Shown: positions 7,630 to 19,337, counted from the stretch's first letter. The stretch: 39,361 nucleotides of DNA from an uncultured Lachnospiraceae bacterium (GCA_947650155.1 CANSUS010000033.1:1-39361); one strand, 5' to 3'. The notes: generated by a model from the letters alone, not told the origin. Translations and numbers: made by a program.

Positions 7630-8685
7630 ATGAAAACAGAAGTTGCGGTCATAGAAGGAACCGATAACGACAGGAAACTTATAGAACGGGCAGGCAGTAT
7701 TTTAAAGCAGGGGGGGCTTGTAGCTTTTCCGACGGAAACGGTATATGGTTTGGGAGGAGACGCACTGAACAGGGAATCCTCCCGGAAAATTTATGAAGCG
7801 AAAGGGCGTCCCAGCGATAATCCGTTGATTGTGCATATTGCAGATATGGAAATGCTTGGAGCAATTGCAGATGATGTGCCGGAGGCGGCAAAGACGCTTG
7901 CATCAAAATATTGGCCTGGACCATTGACGATGATTTTGAAAAAATCGGCGAAAGTGCCTTATGAGACAACGGGCGGACTGGAAACGGTAGCAGTAAGAAT
8001 GCCTGCACATCCGGCAGCCCTTTCGCTGATTCGTGCCGCAGGAGGCTATGTTGCAGCGCCGAGCGCCAATACATCAGGAAAGCCAAGCCCAACAATGGCG
8101 CGTTTTGTGAAAGAGGATATGGATGGACGTATAGATATGATTCTGGATGGCGGCATGGTAGGGATTGGTTTGGAATCTACGATTGTAGATTTAACAGAGA
8201 ATATACCGATGATACTCCGCCCGGGATATATTACGAAGGAAATGCTCGAAGATACATTAAAAATGCAGGTTTCTCTGGATCGGTCAATCCTACAGGGAAA
8301 CAGTATACAGGCCCCCAGGGCGCCTGGGATGAAATACAGGCATTATGCGCCTAAGGGAGCGCTTACTATTATTGCCGGAGAAGAAAAAAAGGTGGCTGCA
8401 CTTATTAATGAACGTTCGGAAGAAATGCGTAAAAGAGGAGAAAAGGTGGGCGTCATTGGCACAGAGCAGACAACAGCTCTTTACAGGGCGGACAGTGTGA
8501 AGAGCGCTGGAAACAGAAACGATGAAGAAACGGTTGCCAGAGAATTATATCGGATTCTGCGGGAATTTGATGAGGAAGAGGTAACGGTGATTTACTCAGA
8601 GGCCTTTGAGGAAACGGGATTTGGACAGGCCATAATGAACCGGCTTTTAAAAGCGGCGGGGCATCATATAGAATATATAGAATAA
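7630..8685 (+). CDS. tsaC: Threonylcarbamoyl-AMP synthase, Sua5/YwlC type
   Basis: 351 residues, the long Sua5 form. The YrdC-like domain (about 10-205) shows 'VAFPTETVYGLGGDA', 'KGRPSDNPLIVHI', 'PGPLTMILKKS', 'VAVRMPAHP' and 'APSANTSGKPSPT', which bind threonine, bicarbonate and ATP. After a linker with 'APGMKYRHYAPK', the Sua5 C-terminal Rossmann-like domain runs from about 245 to 345. It makes threonylcarbamoyl-AMP for t6A37 modification of ANN-decoding tRNAs in the cytoplasm. It starts 84 bp after the amidase gene with its own promoter and is followed closely by rpiB, so the two are probably transcribed together. Nothing appears broken or missing. Confidence 0.93.
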   Translation: MKTEVAVIEGTDNDRKLIERAGSILKQGGLVAFPTETVYGLGGDALNRESSRKIYEAKGRPSDNPLIVHIADMEMLGAIADDVPEAAKTLASKYWPGPLTMILKKSAKVPYETTGGLETVAVRMPAHPAALSLIRAAGGYVAAPSANTSGKPSPTMARFVKEDMDGRIDMILDGGMVGIGLESTIVDLTENIPMILRPGYITKEMLEDTLKMQVSLDRSILQGNSIQAPRAPGMKYRHYAPKGALTIIAGEEKKVAALINERSEEMRKRGEKVGVIGTEQTTALYRADSVKSAGNRNDEETVARELYRILREFDEEEVTVIYSEAFEETGFGQAIMNRLLKAAGHHIEYIE

Positions 8686-8724
8686 AAATTGCCATGTATT
8701 CAATATGGCAGAATGGAGGAGAGA

Positions 8725-9159
8725 ATGATAGCATTAGGATGTGACCACGGCGGATTTGATCTGAAACAAGAGGTGATGAAATACCTGGAGCAGAATCATA
8801 TTTCCTATAAAGATTTCGGGTGTTATGATAAGAACTCCTGTGATTATCCTGATTTTGGACATGCCGCGGCAAAGGCAGTGGCGGAAAGAATCTGCGAAAA
8901 GGGGATTGTAATCTGTACAACAGGAATTGGGATTTCCATAGCAGCAAATAAAGTAAAAGGGATTCGGTGCGCCCTTTGCAGCGAGCCGTTGTCCGCAAAA
9001 ATGACAAGGCTGCATAATGATGCAAACATGCTTGCGCTGGGAGGCGCAATGATCGGAACGAATCTGGCGCTTGAGATTGTGGCAACTTTCCTGAATACAG
9101 AATTTTCAGAGGAAGAAAAGCATAAGAGAAGAGTTGGCTTAATTGAAAAATGTGAATAG
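8725..9159 (+). CDS. rpiB: Ribose-5-phosphate isomerase B
   Basis: 144-residue RpiB/LacAB family sugar-phosphate isomerase. It opens MIALGCDHGGFDLKQE, with the phosphate- and sugar-binding DHGG, and has 'CTTGIGISIAANKVKGIRCAL', which holds the active-site cysteine, then 'LHNDANMLALGGAMIGTNLA'. It interconverts ribose-5-phosphate and ribulose-5-phosphate in the pentose phosphate pathway; the closely related allose-6-phosphate isomerases are hard to tell apart. I moved the start from 8689 to 8725 because GGAGG directly precedes that ATG and the family begins at this point. A small TGCCAT/ATGGCA hairpin (8690-8710) sits between the tsaC stop and this start. Confidence 0.9.
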   Translation: MIALGCDHGGFDLKQEVMKYLEQNHISYKDFGCYDKNSCDYPDFGHAAAKAVAERICEKGIVICTTGIGISIAANKVKGIRCALCSEPLSAKMTRLHNDANMLALGGAMIGTNLALEIVATFLNTEFSEEEKHKRRVGLIEKCE

Positions 9160-9222
9160 GAAGAAACAGAAGATTGCAAAGTAAATTTGCAGGCTTAACA
9201 GAAATGGAGATCATATCAGGTT

Positions 9223-9705
9223 ATGAAGCGACAGGATTATATATCATGGGATGAATATTTTATGGGAATCTCCATGCTTTCAGGCATGCGTTCCAAAGAT
9301 CCGAGTACACAGGTAGGAGCCTGTATAGTCAGTGACGACAATAAGATACTCTCTATGGGATATAACGGATTCCCGAATGGATGTTCCGATGATGACTTTC
9401 CTTGGGAAAGAGAAGGAGAAGATATGCTGGAAACAAAATATGCATTTGTGACGCATAGTGAACTGAATGCTATTTTGAATTACCGGGGAGGAAGTCTGGA
9501 AGGCGCTAAAATTTACGTTTCGTTATTTCCCTGCAACGAATGTGCAAAAGCGATCATTCAGTCGGGCATAAAGACCATTGTCTATGCAAGTGATAAATAT
9601 GAAGGGACTCCGGGGAACAGAGCGTCCAAGAAAATGTTGGATGCGGCGGGAGTCAGATATTATCAATATCAGCATACCGGGCGTAAAGTAACACTTGATA
9701 TGTAA
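9223..9705 (+). CDS. dCMP deaminase family protein (ComEB-like)
   Basis: 160-residue zinc-dependent deaminase. Zinc and catalytic residues are in 'THSELNAIL' (HxE, here H-S-E) and 'PCNECAKAII' (PCxxC); the N-terminal 'SKDPSTQVGACIV' and 'GYNGFPNGCSDDDFPW' segments are those of deoxycytidylate deaminases. It converts dCMP to dUMP for thymidylate synthesis. In Bacillus the homologue ComEB lies in a competence operon, but no other competence DNA-uptake gene is present here, so a nucleotide-pool role is the safer call. It follows rpiB by 63 bp and probably shares its transcript. Confidence 0.9.
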   Translation: MKRQDYISWDEYFMGISMLSGMRSKDPSTQVGACIVSDDNKILSMGYNGFPNGCSDDDFPWEREGEDMLETKYAFVTHSELNAILNYRGGSLEGAKIYVSLFPCNECAKAIIQSGIKTIVYASDKYEGTPGNRASKKMLDAAGVRYYQYQHTGRKVTLDM

Positions 9706-9754
9706 TGTGGAAACGATGAAAAATTCTTTGATGATAGAAAGGGCGGTGAAGTGA

Positions 9755-10912
9755 ATGGGCCGGAGAGGCGGACGGCAGCTTTTATCTGTGGCGGCAGTAG
9801 TGGTATTAATGTCTATAGTCCCATTTACTTCTTATGCCCTTACAACGCAGGAAAAGTTGAACCAGGCAGAGCAGGAAAAAGAAAATATGCAGGAACAACT
9901 GGAGAATACTCAGGAAAATATAGAAGGACTGAAAGAAGAGCAGAACACTTTAAAAGGCGAGTTGTCAAGCCTGAACAGCCAGCTTAGTCAGGTGAGTAAT
10001 AATCTGGAAGATCTGGAAGATAAAATCGCCACGACGCAGTTGGAGATTGAAGTAACCGGGCAGGCGCTGGACGAGGCCATGAATACGGAAAAAGAACAGT
10101 ATGAGGCGATGAAAAAAAGGATTCAGTTCATGTATGAGCGGCAGGACTTTGCAATGATGGAGATGCTTTTGGACGCGGGGAGTTTTGCGGAATTTCTTAA
10201 TTACAGTGATTATATCGAACAGATAGCCGCCTATGACAGACAGATGCTGGATGAATATCAGGAAACGGTGAAGCTGATTGAAGCAGAAGAAAAGCGCCTG
10301 GAAGAGGAAAAAGAAGAACTGGAAGAACTAAAGGCGAAAGTAGAGATAGAAAAAAGCCGTGTGGCTGGTCTGGTAAGTTCCACTACGAATAATATCGCAC
10401 AGTATTCTAACCAGATATCGGATGCGGAAGCAGAAGCGCTTGACTATGAAAAGCAGATCAAAGAGAAAGAAGAAAACATAGAATATTTAAAACAGAAATT
10501 AGCGGAAGAAATTGCAATGTCACAGCTGGCAGCAGCTTCTGCGAGAAGAGACATTTCTGAGGTTACCTTTGCAGACGGGGACCGTTACCTGCTTGCCAAT
10601 CTGATTTACTGCGAGGCAGGGGCCGAGCCTTATGAAGGACAGGTGGCAGTAGGGGCAGTTGTGATTAACAGGGTGTTAAGTTCGGTATATCCAGATACAG
10701 TAGTGGGTGTTATTTATCAAAATAAACAGTTCTCTCCGGTGGCGAGCGGACGTCTTGCGCTTGCACTTGCAGAAGGACGGGCTACGGCAAGCTGTTATCA
10801 GGCGGCGGATGAAGCGATGGCAGGCGTGACGAATGTTGGAAATTGCGTATATTTCAGGACTCCGATAGAGGGACTGAGCGGCACACAGATCGGCGGACAT
10901 ATTTTTTATTAA
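9755..10912 (+). CDS. Secreted coiled-coil SleB-like wall hydrolase
   Basis: 385 residues. Signal peptide at about 1-28 (hydrophobic 9-25, cut near SYA-LT), then a long charged coiled coil (about 31-255) like the N-terminal region of CwlO/PcsB, and a C-terminal SleB (Hydrolase_2) domain from 277. The catalytic glutamate is E287 in 'YCEAGAEPYEGQVAVGAVVINRV'; 'NKQFSPV' and 'GNCVYFRTP' are further family motifs. SleB enzymes are lytic transglycosylases of spore cortex, but a PcsB-like coiled coil fused to this domain suggests a regulated vegetative or division-associated hydrolase. AGAAAGGGCGGTG precedes the ATG. A terminator follows the stop, convergent with the DUF402 gene. Confidence 0.87.
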   Translation: MGRRGGRQLLSVAAVVVLMSIVPFTSYALTTQEKLNQAEQEKENMQEQLENTQENIEGLKEEQNTLKGELSSLNSQLSQVSNNLEDLEDKIATTQLEIEVTGQALDEAMNTEKEQYEAMKKRIQFMYERQDFAMMEMLLDAGSFAEFLNYSDYIEQIAAYDRQMLDEYQETVKLIEAEEKRLEEEKEELEELKAKVEIEKSRVAGLVSSTTNNIAQYSNQISDAEAEALDYEKQIKEKEENIEYLKQKLAEEIAMSQLAAASARRDISEVTFADGDRYLLANLIYCEAGAEPYEGQVAVGAVVINRVLSSVYPDTVVGVIYQNKQFSPVASGRLALALAEGRATASCYQAADEAMAGVTNVGNCVYFRTPIEGLSGTQIGGHIFY

Positions 10913-10936
10913 TAATCAGGAAGGGAACAGAATAAA

Positions 10937-10967
10937 AAGAAAGGGAAACATTATGTTTCCCTTTCTT
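10937..10967. terminator. Bidirectional terminator
   Basis: Thirteen-base perfect arms AAGAAAGGGAAAC (10937-10949) and GTTTCCCTTTCTT (10955-10967). It serves both the SleB-like gene from the left and the DUF402 gene from the right, whose last codons lie inside it. Confidence 0.85.
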
Positions 10968-11430
10968 CTATATGTACTTTTAACTCATCAAATCTTCCGG
11001 AATATATAATGGTAAGAAGGTGATGTAAACGTTCTAAGGCAAGCTGAACCATAGGAACGGATAAAGCGCCATTGCCCAGGACCTCTGCGAGCTCATCCAA
11101 ATCTACAACCCGGACGGCTCCGTCTGGAAGGATGCCTACGTCTGCAAGCAGATCCGTAGCAATCAGAGTATTTTCTTCTTTATTTAATTCATAATCCACA
11201 ATATCGCAGTACCAGTAGAGAAAAGTATTGTCTTCCTTGTAAAATTTACTTACTTTAAAACCTTCCTTTAAAAAATAACAGGAGTAACCATGATGAAGAT
11301 CTCTTTTGGGCTTTATTACATTCCATTTCGTAATTATTTTATCTTCATCAGAAAACAAAATAATATCGTCTTTTAAAAAAATACATTCATCAGGGATGAT
11401 ACGTTTGCGGAACAGCTTTAAATCTTGCAT
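10951..11430 (-). CDS. DUF402 family protein
   Basis: 159-residue DUF402 protein, a family that includes FomD-like and YgaC/YtkA-neighbour proteins with a small beta-barrel that binds divalent metal and phosphate. Key stretch: 'FLYWYCDIVDYELNKEENTLIATDLLADVGILPDGAVRVVDLDEL', with the W-Y-C-D-I and D-L-L-x-D patterns typical of the fold. A few members hydrolyse nucleoside diphosphates; the function of this one is unknown. It is a single convergent gene between two plus-strand blocks. Its upstream region (11431-11565) holds no obvious ribosome site stronger than GGAGG at 11442-11446. Confidence 0.8.
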   Translation of the reverse strand: MQDLKLFRKRIIPDECIFLKDDIILFSDEDKIITKWNVIKPKRDLHHGYSCYFLKEGFKVSKFYKEDNTFLYWYCDIVDYELNKEENTLIATDLLADVGILPDGAVRVVDLDELAEVLGNGALSVPMVQLALERLHHLLTIIYSGRFDELKVHIEERET

Positions 11431-11565
11431 AAATTTCCTCCATCATTACGAATTTGTATGAATAGTTTCCCCAAAATAAAAGACTTTCGAGCTCTGCAAA
11501 TCCTTTGCTTGTTCAAAATACTACTATTGTGCAGAAGAAAAGTCAATGAAAATGTCTCATTTTAC

Positions 11566-11594
11566 TAGACATTAGAGCAAAAAATAGATATAAT
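11566..11594 (+). promoter_or_regulatory. Promoter of the ATP synthase operon
   Basis: TAGACA (11566-11571), 17-base spacer, perfect TATAAT (11589-11594). Transcription should start near 11601, 50-75 bases before the first gene of the atp operon. Confidence 0.75.
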
Positions 11595-11673
11595 TTACTG
11601 TATATTATTAAAATTATATAAACATTGGAATGATGCATGAAAAGTTGTATTGAATCAGGAAAAGAGAGTGCAT

Positions 11674-11931
11674 GTGAAATATAATCGTTCAGTATACCAT
11701 AGTTTATCTTTAATTACACAATTTACTATTAATATGTTAGTCCCTATTTTTTTATGTTCTTTTCTTGGAATGTATATAGACAAAAAATTTGGAACATCGT
11801 TTTGGTTTGTTCTTTTATTTTTTGCCGGGGCGCTTGCAGGATTTCGGAATATTTTTGTTTTGGCAAAAAAGATTTACGAGAGGAAAGAAGGAGAGCATGG
11901 CTATGAAAGAGAAAATCGCAGGCGTAAATAA
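11674..11931 (+). CDS. AtpZ/AtpI-like ATP synthase accessory protein
   Basis: About 85 residues with two membrane helices: 'FTINMLVPIFLCSFLGMYID' and 'FWFVLLFFAGALAGFRNIFVLAK'. This is the F0F1-ATPase gene-1 (AtpZ) type, found first in many Firmicutes atp operons and thought to help with assembly or Mg2+ supply. I start at GTG 11674 because relatives begin at MKYNxSVY; the frame is open to TTG 11650, and GTG 11668 is also possible (AGGAAAAG lies 8 bases before it). No ATG is available. The end overlaps the next gene by 35 bp, suggesting coupled translation. Confidence 0.78.
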   Translation: MKYNRSVYHSLSLITQFTINMLVPIFLCSFLGMYIDKKFGTSFWFVLLFFAGALAGFRNIFVLAKKIYERKEGEHGYERENRRRK

Positions 11932-12328
11932 AACGCTGATAGAGCTGTTTGCAGGGATTTTCCTTTTTGGGATTGTCTGCCAGATTGCAGGCATGTTTTT
12001 TACGGATCAACTTTTTTCTTATAGCAGCGGTCTTTGGATCGGGATTATTACGGCGATGGTGACTGCAGTACATATGTACCGGAGCCTTGACAGGGCGTTG
12101 GATCTGGATGAGGACACGGCAAGTAAAAGAATACAGATGCAGAGCATCATCAGATACGTTGGAATTGTTATTGTTATGGGAATTACTATGGTAAATGGGG
12201 TTACCAATCCTCTGGCAGCGTTTTTAGGCATTATGGGTTTGAAAGTAGCGGCATATTTGCAGCCGTTTACTCATAAATTAATAATCAGATTTTTTGCAAA
12301 AGAAAAAACTGAAAATTTAAGGAGGTGA
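11897..12328 (+). CDS. atpI: ATP synthase subunit I-like protein
   Basis: 143 residues with four membrane helices: two before 'YRSLDRALDLDEDTASKRIQMQSI' and two after. This matches the small ATP synthase I family, a chaperone-like protein for c-ring assembly. GAAGGAG precedes the ATG at 11897 (a second ATG at 11903 is also usable). The acidic loop between the helix pairs has the usual position for the family. It overlaps the preceding gene and ends 4 bp before atpB, inside the same operon. It is not part of the core rotary complex. Confidence 0.78.
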   Translation: MAMKEKIAGVNKTLIELFAGIFLFGIVCQIAGMFFTDQLFSYSSGLWIGIITAMVTAVHMYRSLDRALDLDEDTASKRIQMQSIIRYVGIVIVMGITMVNGVTNPLAAFLGIMGLKVAAYLQPFTHKLIIRFFAKEKTENLRR

Positions 12329-12332
12329 ATAT

Positions 12333-13064
12333 ATGGAGCAGGGTATCTTGTTATCCGGCGCTGATAACATGGATTTTATGATCCACGGAATCTTTTCTTA
12401 TGAGATTTTCGGACAGACAGTCTGGATAACGACCTCACATGTCTGCATTCTTATCGTAATGCTTGTTTTAATGGGTTTTGCATTAGCAGCGAACAGAGCG
12501 ATGAAGCATGCGAACGAGGTGCCCGGAACATTCCAGAACATTGTCGAACTGATAGTGGAGAAACTTGATGGCATGGCGAATGGAGTAATGGGAAAATATG
12601 CAGTTTCGTTCCGGAATTATATCGGAACAATTTTCATTTTTATTCTTTTCAGCAATATATCGGGTTTGTTTACGCTGAGAGCACCTACGGCAGATTATGG
12701 AACGACGCTTGCGCTTGGTATCATTACTTTTTCTGTAATACATTTTGTCCAGTTCAAGCATAATTCATTAAAAACGATCTGGGTAGATATGTGTTCGCCA
12801 TTACCGCCGTGGCTGCCTATTTGGTTCCCGATCAACGTAATCAGTGAAATTGCAGTTCCGATTTCATTGTCGCTGCGTTTGTTTGCCAATGTTTTGTCAG
12901 GCACAATTATGATGGCGCTTATTTACGGGTTGCTTGGATGGATCGCAACCATCTGGCCTGCAGTACTTCATGTGTATTTCGACCTGTTCTCAGGCGCAAT
13001 CCAGACTTATGTATTCTGTATGCTGACTATGACATATATTACAAATGCATATCCATCAGAATAA
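12333..13064 (+). CDS. atpB: ATP synthase subunit a
   Basis: 243-residue membrane subunit of Fo, carrying the two ion half-channels. The essential arginine is R182 in 'ISLSLRLFANVLSG'; E172 lies in 'NVISEIAVP' one turn before. There are five to six hydrophobic helices and no signal peptide. AAGGAGGTGAATAT gives a near-perfect ribosome site. It works with the c ring encoded next, which has a sodium-type binding site, so the channel probably carries Na+ (inference from subunit c). Confidence 0.96.
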   Translation: MEQGILLSGADNMDFMIHGIFSYEIFGQTVWITTSHVCILIVMLVLMGFALAANRAMKHANEVPGTFQNIVELIVEKLDGMANGVMGKYAVSFRNYIGTIFIFILFSNISGLFTLRAPTADYGTTLALGIITFSVIHFVQFKHNSLKTIWVDMCSPLPPWLPIWFPINVISEIAVPISLSLRLFANVLSGTIMMALIYGLLGWIATIWPAVLHVYFDLFSGAIQTYVFCMLTMTYITNAYPSE

Positions 13065-13076
13065 AACCAAAACTGA

Positions 13077-13367
<291 letters not shown>

Positions 13368-13417
13368 TTTCTCTGGAAATTAAGTAATGGGGAATAAAAG
13401 AAGAAAGGAGGCAGGAG

Positions 13418-13933
13418 ATGGAAAGACTCTTTAATTTGGATTTTCAGCTTTTATCAGACGCTGTACTTATGATTATTGCAGTGTTTGTGCTCTTCCTGTT
13501 TTTATCCTATTTTCTGTTCAACCCGGCAAGAAAAATGCTGGAAGGCAGGAAAGCAAAAATCAAGGATGAACTGGATACGGCTGAAAAAGACATGGCTGAC
13601 GCAAGAAACTTAAAGCTTGAATATGAAGCCAAATTGAAAGATATCGACAAAGAAGCCGAAGAAATTTTGAGTGATGCAAGGAAAAAAGCGCTTGCAAACG
13701 CTATGAAGATCGAAGCGGAAGCAAAAGAAAATGCAGCGGCGATTATGGCGAGAGCAAAACAGGAAGCAGAACTTGAAAAACAGAAAGCGGCTGATGATGT
13801 AAAGAAGGAAATGATTTCCATAGCGTCGTTAATGGCAGGAAAAGTAGTATCTGCTTCCATTGATACAACGGTGCAGGAAAGCTTGATTAATGAAACTTTA
13901 AAGGAAATAGGTGAAAGCACATGGCTAAGCTAA
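13418..13933 (+). CDS. atpF: ATP synthase subunit b
   Basis: 171 residues: one N-terminal membrane helix (about 12-32, 'AVLMIIAVFVLFLFLSYFLF') followed by a long charged helix rich in Ala, Lys and Glu (about 38-145) that forms the peripheral stalk dimer, and a C-terminal segment that contacts the delta subunit. AAAGGAGG precedes the ATG. It overlaps the delta gene by 13 bp, so translation is probably coupled. A single b gene is present, as in most non-photosynthetic bacteria. Confidence 0.95.
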   Translation: MERLFNLDFQLLSDAVLMIIAVFVLFLFLSYFLFNPARKMLEGRKAKIKDELDTAEKDMADARNLKLEYEAKLKDIDKEAEEILSDARKKALANAMKIEAEAKENAAAIMARAKQEAELEKQKAADDVKKEMISIASLMAGKVVSASIDTTVQESLINETLKEIGESTWLS

Positions 13934-14469
13934 TTTCAAAAACATATGGGGAAGCTTTATTTGAATTAGCAGTTGAAGACGGAAAAGTCGATGCTTTCAT
14001 GGAAGAAATCGGGATGCTTCTCGAAATTCTTCAGAAAGAAGTGGAATTTACGAAGTTCATGAATCATCCGAAAATCCTGAAAGAAGATAAGATACAGGCA
14101 GTGGAGAATATCTTTAACGGACGTGTTTCCAAAGAACTTGTAGGATTCTTTACATTGATCATCCAAAAAGACCGCTATGGCGAGGCAGAAGAAATCCTGA
14201 AATATTTCCTCGATCAGGTGAAGGAATATAAGGGAATCGGAGTAGCCTATGTGGAAACGGCGGCGGCTTTAACTGAAGGTCAGAAAAAGCAGATTGAAGA
14301 AAGGCTGCTTCAAACAACAAAGTATCGTCAGATGGAAATGCATTTTTCCGAAAATGGATCTTTGATCGGCGGCATGGTGATCAGGATAGGAGACAGAGTT
14401 GTTGACAGCAGTGTCAGTACAAAATTAGATGAGCTTCAAAAACAGCTTATGAAGATTCAGCTAGGATAA
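13921..14469 (+). CDS. atpH: ATP synthase subunit delta
   Basis: 182-residue delta (OSCP) subunit linking the peripheral stalk to the top of F1. The N-terminal six-helix domain begins 'LISKTYGEALFELAVEDGKV' and the C-terminal part has 'GGMVIRIGDRVVDSSVSTKLDELQKQL', the most conserved block of the family. The start lies inside atpF. A 101-bp gap with a hairpin separates it from atpA, the widest gap in the operon. Confidence 0.95.
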   Translation: MAKLISKTYGEALFELAVEDGKVDAFMEEIGMLLEILQKEVEFTKFMNHPKILKEDKIQAVENIFNGRVSKELVGFFTLIIQKDRYGEAEEILKYFLDQVKEYKGIGVAYVETAAALTEGQKKQIEERLLQTTKYRQMEMHFSENGSLIGGMVIRIGDRVVDSSVSTKLDELQKQLMKIQLG

Positions 14470-14477
14470 CGTGAAAA

Positions 14478-14516
14478 CGGGGTTTTCGTATATCCGAATA
14501 TAATGTGTAAAACCCG
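14478..14516 (+). other. Intercistronic hairpin between atpH and atpA
   Basis: Arms CGGGGTTTT (14478-14486) and AAAACCCG (14509-14516) form an eight-pair stem with one bulged G and a 22-base loop. No T-run follows, so it is unlikely to stop transcription. It may mark an mRNA processing or stability point that sets F1 versus Fo subunit levels. Confidence 0.5.
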
Positions 14517-14525
14517 ATTCCGTAA

Positions 14526-16073
<1,548 letters not shown>

Positions 16074-16129
16074 CAGAAAAGTGAGCGTACGGTAAAAACC
16101 GTCCGCCGGAGAGGAAAAAAGGTGACATT

Positions 16130-16990
16130 ATGGCGTCAATGCGTGACATAAAAAGGCGTAAGGGCAGTATTCAGAGTACCCAGCAGATTACGAAAGCCAT
16201 GAAACTTGTTTCTACTGTTAAACTGCAGAGAGCAAAAGGACGTGCTGAAAAATCAAAATCATATTTTGAATGCATGTACGAAACGGTAACATCCATGCTT
16301 GCAAAAACAGGCAATTTAAATCACAGATATTTAAAATCAGGTTCTTCCCCAAAGAAAGCATTGATTCTTATTACTTCAAACAGGGGACTTGCCGGCGGTT
16401 ATAACTCCAATGTAATAAAATTGGTTACGCAGGGAGAACTGAAAAAAGAAGAGCTTTCGATTTATGCCATCGGCGGCAAAGGGCGGGATACCCTGAGACG
16501 TTACGGATATGAAATCAGGGCGGATTATTCGGAGTTTATCGAGGAACCATTATATATCGATGCAATGAATATCTGTAAAGATGTGCTGGCAGCATTTGAA
16601 AGCGGCGAGATCGGTGAGATTTATCTTGCTTATACATCGTTTAGAAATACGGTGAGCCATGATCCGAAGCTGTTAAAGCTGTTACCGGTAGAACTCAGCG
16701 AAGAAAAGCCGGAGGAAGAAAAGACCAGCCAGGCGCTTATGAGTTTTGAACCGGAGGACGATCAGGCACTTGATATGATTATACCCAAATACATAACCAG
16801 CCTGATTTTCGGGGCGATGGTAGAATCGGCAGCCAGTGAAAATGGCGCCAGAATGCAGGCAATGGATTCGGCTACAAGCAATGCTGAAGAAATGATCGAA
16901 GACCTGACCCTTATGTATAACAGAGCGCGACAGGGCTCTATTACACAAGAGTTGACTGAAATTATCGCAGGTGCCAACGCAATTTCATAA
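16130..16990 (+). CDS. atpG: ATP synthase subunit gamma
   Basis: 286-residue central rotor shaft. The N-terminal coiled-coil helix has 'RRKGSIQSTQQITKAMKLVSTVKLQRAK' and the C-terminal helix 'MQAMDSATSNAEEMIEDLTLMYNRARQGSITQELTEI', both near-invariant; the Rossmann-like middle has 'ITSNRGLAGGYNSNV'. The ribosome site is AAAAAAGGTGACATT. An ACGGT/ACCGT hairpin (16089-16102) lies in the 56-bp gap after atpA. Length is normal. Confidence 0.96.
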   Translation: MASMRDIKRRKGSIQSTQQITKAMKLVSTVKLQRAKGRAEKSKSYFECMYETVTSMLAKTGNLNHRYLKSGSSPKKALILITSNRGLAGGYNSNVIKLVTQGELKKEELSIYAIGGKGRDTLRRYGYEIRADYSEFIEEPLYIDAMNICKDVLAAFESGEIGEIYLAYTSFRNTVSHDPKLLKLLPVELSEEKPEEEKTSQALMSFEPEDDQALDMIIPKYITSLIFGAMVESAASENGARMQAMDSATSNAEEMIEDLTLMYNRARQGSITQELTEIIAGANAIS

Positions 16991-17020
16991 CAGCGGCATT
17001 CTGTATAAAAACAAGAGTGA

Positions 17021-18424
<1,404 letters not shown>

Positions 18425-18435
18425 GGGGTGAGCGG

Positions 18436-18834
18436 ATGGCAGATAATTTTTTATTAAAAATAATTACGCCTGACAGAGTGTTTTTTGAAGAAGAGGCATC
18501 TATGGTGGAATTTAATACGACAGAGGGAGAAATTGGCGTATACAAAAACCATGTCCCGATGACGGTCATCATTAAGCCGGGAATTTTGACGATTACACAG
18601 GACGGCGGCGTAAGGGAAGCTGCACTTCATGCAGGTTTTGTGGAGATCCTTCAAGATAAAGTGACGATTCTTGCTGAAATTATTGAATGGCCGGAAGAGA
18701 TCGATGCAGAAAGAGCAGAGGCAGCCCGGGCGAGAGCAGAGGAAAGACTGAAGAGCAGGACGCCCGAAACCGATGTGGCAAGGGCGGAGACGGCTTTACA
18801 GAGAGCAATTGCCCGTATTCAGTTATTAAAATAA
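18436..18834 (+). CDS. atpC: ATP synthase subunit epsilon
   Basis: 132 residues: an N-terminal beta sandwich (about 1-85, 'LKIITPDRVFFEEEASMVEFNTTEGEIGV') and a C-terminal helical hairpin (about 88-132, rich in Glu, Ala, Arg) that can inhibit ATP hydrolysis. Last gene of the operon, with GGGGTGAG as ribosome site and a terminator 12 bp after the stop. Confidence 0.95.
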   Translation: MADNFLLKIITPDRVFFEEEASMVEFNTTEGEIGVYKNHVPMTVIIKPGILTITQDGGVREAALHAGFVEILQDKVTILAEIIEWPEEIDAERAEAARARAEERLKSRTPETDVARAETALQRAIARIQLLK

Positions 18835-18845
18835 AATAACAGCTT

Positions 18846-18877
18846 AAACCGGATGCGTATAAAAGGCATCCGGTTTT
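18846..18877 (+). terminator. Terminator of the ATP synthase operon
   Basis: Stem AAACCGGATGC (18846-18856) with GCATCCGGTTT (18866-18876), nine-base loop, followed by a short T-run (T4 then GT). It ends the atp transcript. Confidence 0.85.
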
Positions 18878-18953
18878 GTATTATAGTGAAACTTCTGAAA
18901 AGAAAGCTGCATATGATAATCATAAAAGAGAAAAGAAAGGGATCGGTTTCCAT

Positions 18954-19337
18954 ATGAATAATCATAGAATCCTTCCTTTTTATATGACTTATCCCATGCC
19001 GCTGTTTTATCAGGAAGAGGACAGTGTTCAGAGAGATTTGGAATATTTACAGCAGATGTATCCGGCAGAGGCGAAACATTATCAAAGAAAGGTTGCTTCT
19101 ATACTGGATAAAATTGATTATGAGGGCAGTATGATATACGATGAATATCCGGACAAAATGCGTCTGTATCAATTAGCGGAGGATATATTAAACCAGATTA
19201 AAAGAGAAGACATGGATGGATCAGAAGAAGAAAACCCTGAAAAATGGACCAGAGCGGGAGATATGGTTCAAATTTTACTTTTTTATGAAGTTTATAAGAG
19301 AAGGCATACAAATCATAGAGGTATTTTGAAATTCTAG
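18954..19337 (+). CDS. Hypothetical protein, about 127 residues
   Basis: I do not recognise a family. The frame is open from a TTG at 18876, but that lies in the terminator, so I start at ATG 18954 (MNNHRILPFYMTYPMP). The product has an aromatic, proline-rich N-terminus 'ILPFYMTYPMPLFYQEED', then 'LEYLQQMYPAEAKHYQRKVASILDKIDYEGSMIYDEYPDK', and a helical, charged C-terminal half with 'MVQILLFYEVYKRRH'. No signal peptide or clear membrane segment. The closest purine-rich stretch (AGAAAGGG) is 12 bases before the ATG, slightly far. It may be a small scaffold or coat-type protein; that is only a guess from composition. Confidence 0.65.
   Translation: MNNHRILPFYMTYPMPLFYQEEDSVQRDLEYLQQMYPAEAKHYQRKVASILDKIDYEGSMIYDEYPDKMRLYQLAEDILNQIKREDMDGSEEENPEKWTRAGDMVQILLFYEVYKRRHTNHRGILKF

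Noticed and set aside
8453-9214. 253-residue minus-strand ORF
   Set aside because: Shadow of the tsaC and rpiB genes; low-complexity Leu/Ser/Pro composition and no ribosome site.
18876-18953. TTG-started extension of the hypothetical gene after atpC
   Set aside because: The TTG lies in the terminator tail and no ribosome site is present.
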